Assembly (NCBI GenBank): GCA_937923565.1
Contig: CALDTX010000072.1
Location: forward strand, 1 to 40,745
DNA length: 40,745 nt
Reading direction: 5' to 3'
From: an uncultured Granulosicoccaceae bacterium
GTDB lineage: Bacteria > Pseudomonadota > Gammaproteobacteria > Granulosicoccales > Granulosicoccaceae
Shown here one piece after another: positions 26,997 through 35,135 of this stretch; the stretch's first letter is position 1, and each line of letters starts with the position of its first letter. A model generated the notes under the pieces. The model was given only the letters and a program-made list of their open reading frames with translations, was not told the DNA's origin and ran no database searches. Position numbers and translations under genes: made by a program.

Positions 26997-27769
26997 TCCG
27001 TTTTGAAAATGTAAGCCTGGAATACACGCCGGGGCGCTTCGCTCTGCACGATGTTAGTTTCAGCCAGCCAGCCGGTGCTTTCACGTTTTTAACCGGACAC
27101 TCAGGTGCTGGAAAATCTTCTTTGTTAAAGCTGATCGCCCGATTGGAAAAACCCACCGCTGGGTTTATCAGCATCGACACAATCGATTACGACACACTAA
27201 AGCCCCGGCACGAACCGCTGCTACGACAGCAAATGGGCATTGTATTTCAGGACAACCAGCTACTTAATGACCGCTCGGTGTTCGACAATGTGGCGTTGCC
27301 GTTGATTATTGGAGGCTACCGATACAACGACATAAAAAAACGCGTGGCGGCTGCATTAGAACGCGTCGGTTTGGCCAGCAAAGCCTTTGAACTCCCCATC
27401 CGACTATCGGGTGGGGAGCAACAAAGAGTGGGTATTGCCCGAGCCGTTGTCGCCAAACCCAAAGTGCTACTGGCCGATGAACCCACGGGTAATCTTGACG
27501 CGCAAATCAGTGCTGAGATTATGCAGCTACTGATGCAGTTCAGTGCATCCGGCGTCACCGTTCTGGTAGCTACTCACGATCAAGGCTTATTGGAAACGTT
27601 CGACTTTCCTCAGCTCACGCTGCACGGTGGCAAACTGGTAGACATCCATAACAGCTCACAAGCCACGGCCCACACACAAAATACATGGCAAGAACAGCCA
27701 TCGTCCCAACCAGCCGCCAGAGAGTCCCGCATCAAACGACGTCAAACGAGCAGCCGCCATGGCGAATAG
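26993..27769 (+). CDS. ftsE: cell division ATP-binding protein FtsE
   Basis: Predicted 258-residue ABC ATPase of the FtsEX complex, which controls septal peptidoglycan hydrolases. Walker A is GHSGAGKSS, the signature is LSGGEQQR, Walker B is LLADEPTGNLD, and the switch region is VLVATHD. The initiation codon is TTG, overlapping the ftsY stop (TTGA), with GAGG seven bases upstream; no ATG or GTG is better placed. A polar tail of about 35 residues beyond the usual ~222 is rich in Gln, Ser and Arg. The 3' end overlaps ftsX by 11 bases. Confidence 0.95.
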   Translation: MIRFENVSLEYTPGRFALHDVSFSQPAGAFTFLTGHSGAGKSSLLKLIARLEKPTAGFISIDTIDYDTLKPRHEPLLRQQMGIVFQDNQLLNDRSVFDNVALPLIIGGYRYNDIKKRVAAALERVGLASKAFELPIRLSGGEQQRVGIARAVVAKPKVLLADEPTGNLDAQISAEIMQLLMQFSASGVTVLVATHDQGLLETFDFPQLTLHGGKLVDIHNSSQATAHTQNTWQEQPSSQPAARESRIKRRQTSSRHGE

Positions 27770-28745
27770 ACGCACATCTGAAACCGCCTTAACTAATGCT
27801 TCTTTGGCCGCCGGACCAAAATGGACCTACACACACCGCGGTTACGCTTTAGCCCAAAGTTTTCGGCAGCTGCGACAACGAAAGTTTGCAAGCTTCATAA
27901 CGCTGATGGTATTCGGTATTAGCCTTGCACTTCCGGCCATTATTCTGTTCAGCGCTGGCTCTCTGGCAAAACTTGGCAATCACAATATCGAGCAGGAAAG
28001 CCTCACTGTTTACTTGTCAATGCAGGTTAACGACCTGGATGGCGCGTCCTTAGCCCAGCAACTACTGCTCAGAGAAGGTATCGACCGCACTAGCTATGTA
28101 TCGCGTGATGAGGCTTTGGCGATGTTTAAAGAACAATCCGATATCGGCGATGCATTAGCGGCCTTGGGCAATAACCCGCTGCCAGGTGCCATCATTGTTT
28201 ATCCCGATGTCGACATGCTGGGCGCTGTAGGCTTAAAACAACTGGCCAATTCGCTGGCAATGTCACCCAGCATCGATCGCGTGCAGTTCGATTTTCGCTG
28301 GGTGAAACGCCTACAGGCCGTTTTATCGCTGGCACGGCTAGTGGGCTGGGTACTGGCCGGTTTTCTTACGTTGAGTGCCTTACTGGTTATCGGGAATACG
28401 ATTCGACTGGAACTCCTGCGAAAACAAACAGAATTGGATGTATCGCGCCTGTTGGGCGCTAAACGCAGCTTTTTGGTTCGTCCCCTGGTGTATACCGGAG
28501 CGCTTTACGGCTTTCTGGGCGGCCTGGTTGCTTGTGTGATTGCGTTAATCACCATTAGCTGGATAAAAACGCCGGCCGATCAGCTTTCAGGCCTTTATCA
28601 GAGCGCATTTCAGCTCGAAATGCCAACTGCATCACAGTGTTTTACTGTACTGCTGATAGCCACTTGTCTCGGCGTTTTAGGCTCAATTGTCAGTTTGGCG
28701 CGTCCGTCAAACCATTTGTTACCTTTTGGTACAAAACCCGTTTAG
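27759..28745 (+). CDS. ftsX: cell division protein FtsX
   Basis: Predicted 328-residue FtsX, the transmembrane partner of FtsE. It has a cytoplasmic N-terminus, TM1 at about 48-68, a large periplasmic loop (about 70-190) that in other bacteria contacts EnvC, and three further helices (about 198-220, 245-270, 295-315). The ABC-transporter-like FtsX/MacB core is visible in LVIGNTIRLELLRKQTELDVSRLLGAKRSFLVRPLVYTGALYGFLGG. The ATG at 27759 lies inside the ftsE 3' end, so the complex is co-translated. Confidence 0.95.
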   Translation: MANRRTSETALTNASLAAGPKWTYTHRGYALAQSFRQLRQRKFASFITLMVFGISLALPAIILFSAGSLAKLGNHNIEQESLTVYLSMQVNDLDGASLAQQLLLREGIDRTSYVSRDEALAMFKEQSDIGDALAALGNNPLPGAIIVYPDVDMLGAVGLKQLANSLAMSPSIDRVQFDFRWVKRLQAVLSLARLVGWVLAGFLTLSALLVIGNTIRLELLRKQTELDVSRLLGAKRSFLVRPLVYTGALYGFLGGLVACVIALITISWIKTPADQLSGLYQSAFQLEMPTASQCFTVLLIATCLGVLGSIVSLARPSNHLLPFGTKPV

Positions 28746-28824
28746 CTACTCTAAGTCACTGAATAATATATATTTTCATCCATTTCTTTCCAATAATTGC
28801 TCTTAAAACAGGTTAAATTCGAGC

Positions 28825-28852
28825 GGAACTTGGCCGATTATTAGCACTCTAA
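28825..28852 (+). promoter_or_regulatory. near-consensus sigma-E (RpoE) promoter of rpoH
   Basis: GGAACTT (28825-28831) is followed after 16 bases by TCTAA (28848-28852). The -35 equals the RpoE consensus, the spacing is the preferred 16, and the -10 differs from TCTGA or TCAAA at a single position. E. coli rpoH also carries a sigma-E promoter (P3) with this geometry. Transcription would begin near 28858-28860, about 45 bases before the rpoH ATG. Confidence 0.75.
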
Positions 28853-28867
28853 GTCCTCGAGTGCTAA
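28841..28867. promoter_or_regulatory. CIRCE operator (HrcA-binding site) upstream of rpoH
   Basis: TTAGCACTC (28841-28849), nine spacer bases, then GAGTGCTAA (28859-28867): both arms match the CIRCE consensus at all 18 positions. HrcA binds CIRCE and represses heat-shock genes, most often groESL and dnaK. Here the operator covers the -10 and predicted start of the sigma-E promoter and partly overlaps a possible sigma-70 pair (TTAGCA, then TAAAAT at 28865-28870). A bound repressor would therefore block initiation of rpoH. Confidence 0.92.
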
Positions 28868-28904
28868 AATTGCTTTATCAGGAACAACTTTGGGAGATAC
28901 CAGC

Positions 28905-29774
28905 ATGAGTAACGCCCTTACTACAAACAAATCCACAATGGCCTTACCCGCCGTTGCTGACGATCTAAACGGATACTTATCCAAAATCTCGACCATTTCT
29001 TTATTGTCAAAAGAAGAAGAAAGAGAGTTGGGACGACGCTTACGCGATCACGAAGATATCGATGCAGCTCGCGACTTGGTTATGTCACAGCTCCGCTTCG
29101 TTGTGCATATTGCCCGCACCTACAAAGGCTATGGTTTACCACTAGCTGACTTAGTGCAAGAAGGCAACATTGGCTTAATGAAAGCGGTAAAACGATTCGA
29201 TCCAGAACTAAACGTTCGATTGATCTCCTTCGCGGTACATTGGATTCGCGCCGAGATCCACGAATATGTCATTCGCAACTGGCGCATCGTGAAAGTCGCT
29301 ACAACGAAAGCGCAACGCAAATTGTTCTTTAAGTTGCGTAGCGCGAAAAAAGAGCTGAACTGGTTTAGTCCAGACGAAGTGCAAGCGGTTGCCGATGACT
29401 TAGGTGTTGATCCACAGGTTGTTGTGGAAATGGAATCGCGAATGCATGGCCACGACAGTGCCTTTGATGCGCCTGTTGGACGCAGCGAAGACCAACGTGC
29501 GCTAGCGCCTGCTGATCTGCTGCACACCGACAACAACGATCCGTTATCGGTTGTTGAGTCGGCTGATGTTAAAAACCAGGCATTAGAAGGTTTAGCATCT
29601 GGCATGGATATTCTGGACGAGCGTAGTCGTACTATTTTGGAACGACGTTGGTTGCAAGACGACAAATCAACCTTGCATGAACTGGCCGACGAATACGACG
29701 TTTCAGCTGAACGTATAAGACAAATTGAAAAAGCTGCAATGAAGAAGCTTAAAGCGCATTTACTGGCTGCATAG
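28905..29774 (+). CDS. rpoH: heat-shock sigma factor RpoH (sigma-32)
   Basis: Predicted 289-residue sigma-32. Region 2 is typical (LVMSQLRFVVHIARTYKGYGLPLADLVQEGNIGLMKAVKRFDPELNVRLISFAVHWIRAEIHEYV). The RpoH-specific box reads TKAQRKLFFKLRSAKK (about 130-145), and region 4.2 ends with LHELADEYDVSAERIRQIEKAAMKKL. The ATG at 28905, with GGGAGA about eight bases upstream, is preferred to a TTG at 28890. It follows ftsYEX as in other gammaproteobacteria but has its own promoter region with a CIRCE site, and ends at a strong terminator. Confidence 0.97.
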   Translation: MSNALTTNKSTMALPAVADDLNGYLSKISTISLLSKEEERELGRRLRDHEDIDAARDLVMSQLRFVVHIARTYKGYGLPLADLVQEGNIGLMKAVKRFDPELNVRLISFAVHWIRAEIHEYVIRNWRIVKVATTKAQRKLFFKLRSAKKELNWFSPDEVQAVADDLGVDPQVVVEMESRMHGHDSAFDAPVGRSEDQRALAPADLLHTDNNDPLSVVESADVKNQALEGLASGMDILDERSRTILERRWLQDDKSTLHELADEYDVSAERIRQIEKAAMKKLKAHLLAA

Positions 29775-29801
29775 CTCTCAGGCTTTCCGGCTACACTATT
29801 T

Positions 29802-29829
29802 AAAACCGCCTCCTCGGCGGTTTTTTTTT
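29802..29829 (+). terminator. rho-independent terminator after rpoH
   Basis: A CCGCC/GGCGG stem (29806-29810, 29816-29820) with a five-base loop is extended by A-T pairs and ends in nine consecutive T residues (29821-29829). It lies about 30 bases after the rpoH stop and only 13 bases before the ATG of the next gene. Confidence 0.92.
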
Positions 29830-29842
29830 GCGTGAAATAACG

Positions 29843-30685
29843 ATGAGCCTAACTGTATTTTTGCTCGTGCTGGCCGCCGCCTTGCTCCACGCACTGTGGA
29901 ATGCGATGTTAAAGGGCAGCGGCGATAAACAAATTACAATGTTGGCTGTGGTTATCGGGCATTTACCGCTCGCTTTGCTGGCTCTTTTGTTTGTGGAAGC
30001 ACCCGCTGCTCAAAGTTTGCCGTATATGCTGGCCAGTATTGCTTTACATACCGGCTACCAGTTATTTTTAACACGTGCTTACCGAGTGGGCGATTTAAGT
30101 CAGGTTTACCCGATAGCCAGAGGCATCGCACCGCTGATCGTTATAACCATTTCTGTGGTTGTTCTGAACGTCAATCTGAGCCTGTTGCAATCGCTGGCTG
30201 TTGTTCTGCTAGCCCTCGGCATCATGAGTTTGTGTTTCGACTCAGATAGTTCGAAAAAAACCAACTACAGCGCTGCCGGACTGGCAGTGGTAACGGGTTG
30301 CTTTATCGCTGCGTATTCCATTGTGGACGGACTCGGTGCAAGACAATCGGAATCATCCGTTGCGTACTACAGCTATTTATCGATCGGCAATGCCATGCTG
30401 TTTAGCCTTATAACGCTGCTAAGCCACAGAAAAGGTCAGTTCACAGTACTATTTACGCACTACCGTAAGCATCTACTGATCGGAGGCTCCTTCTCATTTA
30501 TTGCGTATGCCTGCGTCACATGGGCATTCACACAAGCCCCAATTGCATTGGTTACGGCTTTAAGAGAAACCAGCATATTGTTCGCCTTACTGATTGGTGT
30601 GTTTCATTTAAACGAGCGATTAAGCCCACTGAAGCTTATATCCTGTTTAATTGCCATGCTTGGCGCAGCGCTAATTAGGCTGTAG
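29843..30685 (+). CDS. EamA/DMT-family transporter
   Basis: Predicted 280-residue inner-membrane transporter with about ten hydrophobic helices arranged as two EamA repeats (about 5-140 and 150-280). Typical features are LLHALWNAMLKGSGD in helix 1, QVYPIARGIAPL, and in the second repeat ETSILFALLIGVFHLNERLSPLKL. DMT proteins export or import small metabolites such as amino acids; the substrate here is unknown. The ATG at 29843 sits just after the rpoH terminator, so its transcription needs read-through or an unseen promoter. Confidence 0.87.
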   Translation: MSLTVFLLVLAAALLHALWNAMLKGSGDKQITMLAVVIGHLPLALLALLFVEAPAAQSLPYMLASIALHTGYQLFLTRAYRVGDLSQVYPIARGIAPLIVITISVVVLNVNLSLLQSLAVVLLALGIMSLCFDSDSSKKTNYSAAGLAVVTGCFIAAYSIVDGLGARQSESSVAYYSYLSIGNAMLFSLITLLSHRKGQFTVLFTHYRKHLLIGGSFSFIAYACVTWAFTQAPIALVTALRETSILFALLIGVFHLNERLSPLKLISCLIAMLGAALIRL

Positions 30686-30842
30686 TAGTAACAACAATTG
30701 GCGCCCCGACAATATCGAACCGTGCGAATTGTGAATTTGCTTTAAACACGTCGCACATTGGGCCATTCTTGGTATTCCTACCTAGTGAATGTTGTATGCC
30801 TCTGATAACGTTACATCATTAAGCATTAGAACAAAATAAACT

Positions 30843-33275
30843 ATGGATTTCATGAAAACAGGCAAGCAAACTGCGCACACCAGCTTGCTGCAGAGCATAT
30901 TGCTTTTAGGCATGCTTACCGGTAGCCATACAGCGATCGCTTCTCCACCAAGCCAACCAACGCAGCTAGCCGCAGAACGATCAACAAGCGATGTTTCGTT
31001 AAGCTGGGCAGCGTCTTCCGACAACATTGGCGTTGCCGGCTACAACGTCTACCGCAACGATGCTTATCTAACAACTGTGTCAGCGACGAACTACACAGAC
31101 ACGGTTAGCAACGAACAAACCTACAGCTATTACATTGTGGCTTTCGATACCCCGGCAGCAGGAGAGACTCGCCTTTTTTCAAGCCGCTCTAACCTTATAG
31201 AAGTTGTGCCTGCTAGTGATAACAACGGCTCCGATAATAATAACAATGGCCCAATTCCAACCGCGCCAACACAGCTAACTGCCAACGGATCTGTCGATCA
31301 AGGCAGCATTACTTTAAGCTGGCAAGCTGCAACAGATGATGAAGCGGTCACCGGATACAACGTTTATAAAAACAATCAGTATTTAACTACAGTTTCATCG
31401 CTTAGCCTCACAGACAACGCCGTCGAACCCAACACGACTTACCAGTACTATCTGGTTGCATTCGATGAACCGCGTAACTTCTCAAACCGTTCGGAAGAAA
31501 TTAGCGCTACGTTGAGTAGCAACGATAATAACGGAGATAACAACGGCGACAATAACGAAAACGGTATTGACAACAACGCGCCGGATACCCAAGCACCTGC
31601 CCGCGTCACCGGTTTAAATGCAGGTGAAATTTCGCGCGACAACGTCGAGCTGTTTTGGACGGAAGCTTCAGATGATCGTGCAGTTGAAGGTTACAATGTT
31701 TACCGCGATGGCAACTACCTGGACACTGTATTTACCAACGCTTACCAAGATAGCTTCCCAGATAATGTTGACGATCTTAGCTACCAAATTGTGGCCTTCG
31801 ATGCAGCCAAAAATTTTAGCGCCCGATCCGCCAGCCTACGCGTATCACTGCGTGACAACGTTGGCCGACCACCGGTTTTGAAAGACCCGTTTGCAGCAGC
31901 GATTCCAAGCCCGTCACCATCAGACCCGTTTGGTGTGCTATTGGAAATTGACGACGAAGTTGCTATTGAAGGTGCGGCGCCTACGAAACCAAAAAATTTA
32001 CGCGCAGAGCTGGTATCAAACGATTGGGCTGAAATAAATTGGGCGCCTTCTAACGATGACAATCGCGTAGTGCAATACCGCATATACCGAAGCGACGGCG
32101 TCATCTATAAAATCAACAACGTGGAGACCGAAGCCGATAGCAATGTACAAAGTGAACTGGATCGCTACTGGCGTACCACCTCGTTCGTTGATTGCAATTA
32201 CACACGATTTTTCGACCGCTACTTTGAATGCAGTGTTACAACGCCAAAGCCTGGGCAATCACTCAGCTATGAAGTCACCGCTGTTGATAATGAAGGTCAG
32301 GAGTCTGAACGATCAAACTCGATCACCATCGACTTTCATTTAGAAGAAAATGCACCCATTCCTTACTACGACGATTTTTATAAAAACGGCGATGATCGGT
32401 TTGTACAAGAACACGATTTAAGTCGGGTTCAGTATTTTATCGACGACTATACGCAAGTATTCGAAGAAGAATTTAATGGCGACAGCATTGATGCCAACCG
32501 CTGGAATACCGGACTTACCTGGGGTGACAATCGCATTATCAATGGAGAGCAGCAGTACTTCGTGAATACGCTATCTGACCCAAACTTCGGCTACGACCCG
32601 TTTAAACTCACCGGCTCATCTCTCATTATCGAAGCGATACCCACGCCTACTGAGTTAGTCGACTCTTTGCCCCCAGTATGCGACGAAGCAGATCCATTCG
32701 GCTTTGAACGCTGCGCGTTTCTTTCAGGTGCGTTGTCGAGTCATGATAGGTTCGGAATAACGTATGGCTATGTTGAAGGCCGTATAAAAGCCAGTACCGC
32801 GGTTGGTGCTTTATCGAGTTTCTATTTGTACCATCGTTATCCCGGCACCGGCATTAACTATCACGCACCGGAAATTGACATCCTGGAATACTTGGGCGAA
32901 AACCCGTTTGGCCGTGAAGATGCATTTCAAACTTATCACTATGCCAACAGCACAGACAATTCAATTAACTCAGCGCCAACCATGTTTTACACCGACCCGT
33001 CCGGGGCTAACTTCGGTGATGATTTCCATACTTACGGTGTGCTGTGGGAACCGCAACTGGTTATTTGGTATATCGACGGTAAAGAAATAAAACGCATCAC
33101 TGGACCACAGGTTGGACGCCAACAAATGAATATTGTGGCGTATCTGGTCGCCGGCAGTGCCTGGGCACCTACGCCCGACATCAATAGCGATATATTTCCA
33201 TTGCAAATGGAAATTGATTACATAAAGGCGTACCAGCGACCACCATTTAACACTAATGGTTTGTACCCCGAATGA
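30843..33275 (+). CDS. secreted GH16 glycoside hydrolase with Fn3-like modules
   Basis: Predicted 810-residue exported enzyme. After a signal peptide (about 1-33) come three fibronectin-III-like modules (about 36-122, 140-227, 250-335) with the repeated LSW-AA-DD-VxGYNVY...YIVAFD pattern, joined by Asn/Asp/Gly-rich linkers. A fourth, diverged module follows (about 378-500), then the catalytic domain (about 535-805). The GH16 active-site motif ExDxxE is intact as E677-I-D679-I-L-E682. That bulged form is usual for laminarinases and related beta-1,3-glucanases, so algal glucan is the likeliest substrate, with agar, carrageenan or exopolysaccharide as alternatives. It stands alone, with no SD before the ATG (another ATG lies three codons on). 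Confidence 0.88.
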   Translation: MDFMKTGKQTAHTSLLQSILLLGMLTGSHTAIASPPSQPTQLAAERSTSDVSLSWAASSDNIGVAGYNVYRNDAYLTTVSATNYTDTVSNEQTYSYYIVAFDTPAAGETRLFSSRSNLIEVVPASDNNGSDNNNNGPIPTAPTQLTANGSVDQGSITLSWQAATDDEAVTGYNVYKNNQYLTTVSSLSLTDNAVEPNTTYQYYLVAFDEPRNFSNRSEEISATLSSNDNNGDNNGDNNENGIDNNAPDTQAPARVTGLNAGEISRDNVELFWTEASDDRAVEGYNVYRDGNYLDTVFTNAYQDSFPDNVDDLSYQIVAFDAAKNFSARSASLRVSLRDNVGRPPVLKDPFAAAIPSPSPSDPFGVLLEIDDEVAIEGAAPTKPKNLRAELVSNDWAEINWAPSNDDNRVVQYRIYRSDGVIYKINNVETEADSNVQSELDRYWRTTSFVDCNYTRFFDRYFECSVTTPKPGQSLSYEVTAVDNEGQESERSNSITIDFHLEENAPIPYYDDFYKNGDDRFVQEHDLSRVQYFIDDYTQVFEEEFNGDSIDANRWNTGLTWGDNRIINGEQQYFVNTLSDPNFGYDPFKLTGSSLIIEAIPTPTELVDSLPPVCDEADPFGFERCAFLSGALSSHDRFGITYGYVEGRIKASTAVGALSSFYLYHRYPGTGINYHAPEIDILEYLGENPFGREDAFQTYHYANSTDNSINSAPTMFYTDPSGANFGDDFHTYGVLWEPQLVIWYIDGKEIKRITGPQVGRQQMNIVAYLVAGSAWAPTPDINSDIFPLQMEIDYIKAYQRPPFNTNGLYPE

Positions 33276-33281
33276 ACTTAT

Positions 33282-33308
33282 AACTGCAACTGCAACTGCA
33301 ACTGCAAC
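33282..33308 (+). repeat. AACTGC hexanucleotide tandem repeat
   Basis: Four exact copies of AACTGC followed by a partial copy lie just after the GH16 stop codon, in the gap before the convergent cyoE terminator. A six-base unit in non-coding DNA can change copy number by slippage without affecting a reading frame. No function is evident. Confidence 0.85.
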
Positions 33309-33339
33309 CATAATGTTAAAAGATTGCGATTGAAAAGCA

Positions 33340-33366
33340 AACTGCCTTGCGTCATTCAAGGCAGTT
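33340..33366. terminator. hairpin between convergent GH16 and cyoE genes
   Basis: A perfect ten-base stem, AACTGCCTTG (33340-33349) and CAAGGCAGTT (33357-33366), encloses a seven-base loop. On the minus strand it is followed by a T-rich stretch (TGCTTTTC), so it best serves as the cyoE terminator. The plus-strand side has few T residues, so its use for the GH16 gene is weaker. Confidence 0.65.
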
Positions 33367-33380
33367 CATTGAATTCAGAC

Positions 33381-34301
33381 TTAGTTGAACAGCCGGGATA
33401 TTGCGGGAATATAGTGGTCTAGCAACATAACAGCAAACAACCACATTAAATAATTAATCGAAAACACAAACGTTTTCATGGGCTGTTTTTCAAGCTTGGC
33501 GTTGAACATTTTTATTACATGATATAAAAACATTAAGCCCAGCAATACTGCCGCTGCAAGATACAACAAGCCACTCATGCCAATCAGGTAAGGGAAAATA
33601 CTCACCATAATTAGCAACACGGTGTACAGCAATATTTGCACACGCGTGAACGGAATGCCATGCGTTACAGGCAGCATTGGAATATCAACCTTTGCGTAGT
33701 CGTCTCTGCGATGTATCGCCAAAGCCCAAAAATGCGGGGGCGTCCAAATAAAAACGATGAGAAAAAGTAACAATGCACCGGCTGTTACTTCACCGGTTAC
33801 CGCAGCCCAACCCAACACTGGGGGCATGGCACCTGCCGCGCCACCGATAACAATATTCTGAGGTGTTGCGCGTTTTAGGTACACCGTGTAAACCACCGCA
33901 TACCCAATCAAAGAAAGAAAGGTCAGTACAGCGGTCAATGGATTCACCAAGACCACCAGCATGATCATCGCCAGCACGCACAACCCAATAGCAAACACCA
34001 TACATTGCTTAGTACTCAGAGCACCTTGCGGTATGGGGCGGTTTTTCGTGCGACCCATCAATGCATCAGATCGTTGATCTATGACGTGATTGATTGCAGC
34101 CGCTGAACTGGAAGCTAAGCCTATACCCAATAAACCGAAGAACGTTTCCTGCAATGGCGGCCATGCAGGTACTGCCAATGCCATACCCACAAGCGCTGTA
34201 AACACCAACAACAAAACCACTTTGGGTTTCGTTATTTCAAGATAATCTCGCCAATGCGAGACCGCATCTGCAACCGGATTTTGGATACTGGCACTTTTCA
34301 T
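33381..34301 (-). CDS. cyoE: protoheme IX farnesyltransferase (heme O synthase)
   Basis: Predicted 306-residue polytopic membrane enzyme (also called CtaB) that attaches a farnesyl chain to heme b to give heme O, precursor of the heme A used by aa3 oxidases. The prenyl-diphosphate motif NxxxDxxxD is present as N71-HVI-D75-QRS-D79, followed by [13 protein letters not shown] second conserved loop reads [26 protein letters not shown]. It is the promoter-distal gene of the oxidase-assembly block, 19 bases after the methyltransferase. Confidence 0.96.
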   Translation of the reverse strand: MKSASIQNPVADAVSHWRDYLEITKPKVVLLLVFTALVGMALAVPAWPPLQETFFGLLGIGLASSSAAAINHVIDQRSDALMGRTKNRPIPQGALSTKQCMVFAIGLCVLAMIMLVVLVNPLTAVLTFLSLIGYAVVYTVYLKRATPQNIVIGGAAGAMPPVLGWAAVTGEVTAGALLLFLIVFIWTPPHFWALAIHRRDDYAKVDIPMLPVTHGIPFTRVQILLYTVLLIMVSIFPYLIGMSGLLYLAAAVLLGLMFLYHVIKMFNAKLEKQPMKTFVFSINYLMWLFAVMLLDHYIPAISRLFN

Positions 34302-34320
34302 GGTGTTTGGTTATAGCAAG

Positions 34321-35037
34321 CTAAAGCACATTAATGTTTTTACCACTTAACAGCGTCACTTTTATCGGGCAATCAAAAAAGTGATTATGTTGTGTGGCTA
34401 ATTGCTCGAATTTCTCTTTAACAGCAGGCCTTTGTACATCTTCGGCCGTATAGGCGTTTGTGTTATAAGACTTTCCTGCGTAGCTATTGCAGAAATCATC
34501 CCAGCTGCTGTGCTCAACATTGTAATGGTAATTGATTACCTGTATTTGATCGAAAACCGCCGGGGCTTGCAGATCTAAATATTGCTGTACCTCGGCTCTT
34601 ACCTTCGATTCATCGTGAAACAAGCGTATTACATCGTTTAATGCACCAGACGCCACCGGCTCCATGATATAGACAAAACCTGTTGGTTTCAGAATCCGCT
34701 GCAGCTCAGTAAACACATCATCAAGCTTTTCAGCAGGAATATGATGCATCGAATAGGGAAACAACACACCATCAATCGAGTTATTGACCACTGGAATATT
34801 GTCAGCGCCTGTTTCTGCAAACCCTACATTGGCCGTTATGGGTGCTGCACGGTTTTTCTCAGCCTGCACCGGATCCGGATCGATGGCAAGAACATGCGCA
34901 CCCCGTTTTGCCAACGCGCGGGATAACCCCATGTCGCCGCAGCCGGCATCTATAAGGAATTGATCTTTAACGCTTATGTGCTTATCGATAACGTCGATAT
35001 CGCGCATTTCACCTAAATTTGTAGTAGAAGGATTCAA
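34321..35037 (-). CDS. class I SAM-dependent methyltransferase in the oxidase locus
   Basis: Predicted 238-residue methyltransferase with motif I FLIDAGCGDMGLSRALAKRGAHVLAIDPDP, and later VLFPYSMHHIPAEKLDDVFTELQRILKPTGFVYIMEP, a UbiE/Methyltransf_11-like pattern. The start is probably TTG at 35037, with GGAG eight bases upstream; an ATG at 35007 is the alternative. It occupies the place between the Sco-like gene and cyoE where ctaA (heme A synthase) stands in Pseudomonas. Substrate unknown; a quinone or heme-related role is only a guess from context. Confidence 0.8.
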   Translation of the reverse strand: MNPSTTNLGEMRDIDVIDKHISVKDQFLIDAGCGDMGLSRALAKRGAHVLAIDPDPVQAEKNRAAPITANVGFAETGADNIPVVNNSIDGVLFPYSMHHIPAEKLDDVFTELQRILKPTGFVYIMEPVASGALNDVIRLFHDESKVRAEVQQYLDLQAPAVFDQIQVINYHYNVEHSSWDDFCNSYAGKSYNTNAYTAEDVQRPAVKEKFEQLATQHNHFFDCPIKVTLLSGKNINVL

Positions 35038-35135
35038 TTCAAACTCCAGCGTGAATGATCAATCAAAGGCTCGGCCATTGGCTCTTTTCAACATTAGACC
35101 TTTTCAACCATAGAATGCTAACCAAGAACAGATAA

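Noticed and set aside
28748-28855. Ten-base direct repeat ACTCTAAGTC at 28748-28757 and 28846-28855, possibly a second sigma-E -10.
   Set aside because: The matching -35 for the first copy is only GGTACAA at 15 bases, and a ten-base repeat with this composition can be chance.
30696-30735. A tRNA-like 3' end on the minus strand (GGTTCGA ... GGGGCGCCA).
   Set aside because: The T-stem does not pair properly and no matching 5' acceptor strand lies about 70 bases away, so it is neither a tRNA nor a clear remnant.
32970-33359. Minus-strand 129-codon frame with a repeated Val-Ala tract.
   Set aside because: It is an antisense shadow of the GH16 gene; the Val-Ala tract is just the AACTGC repeat read in reverse.
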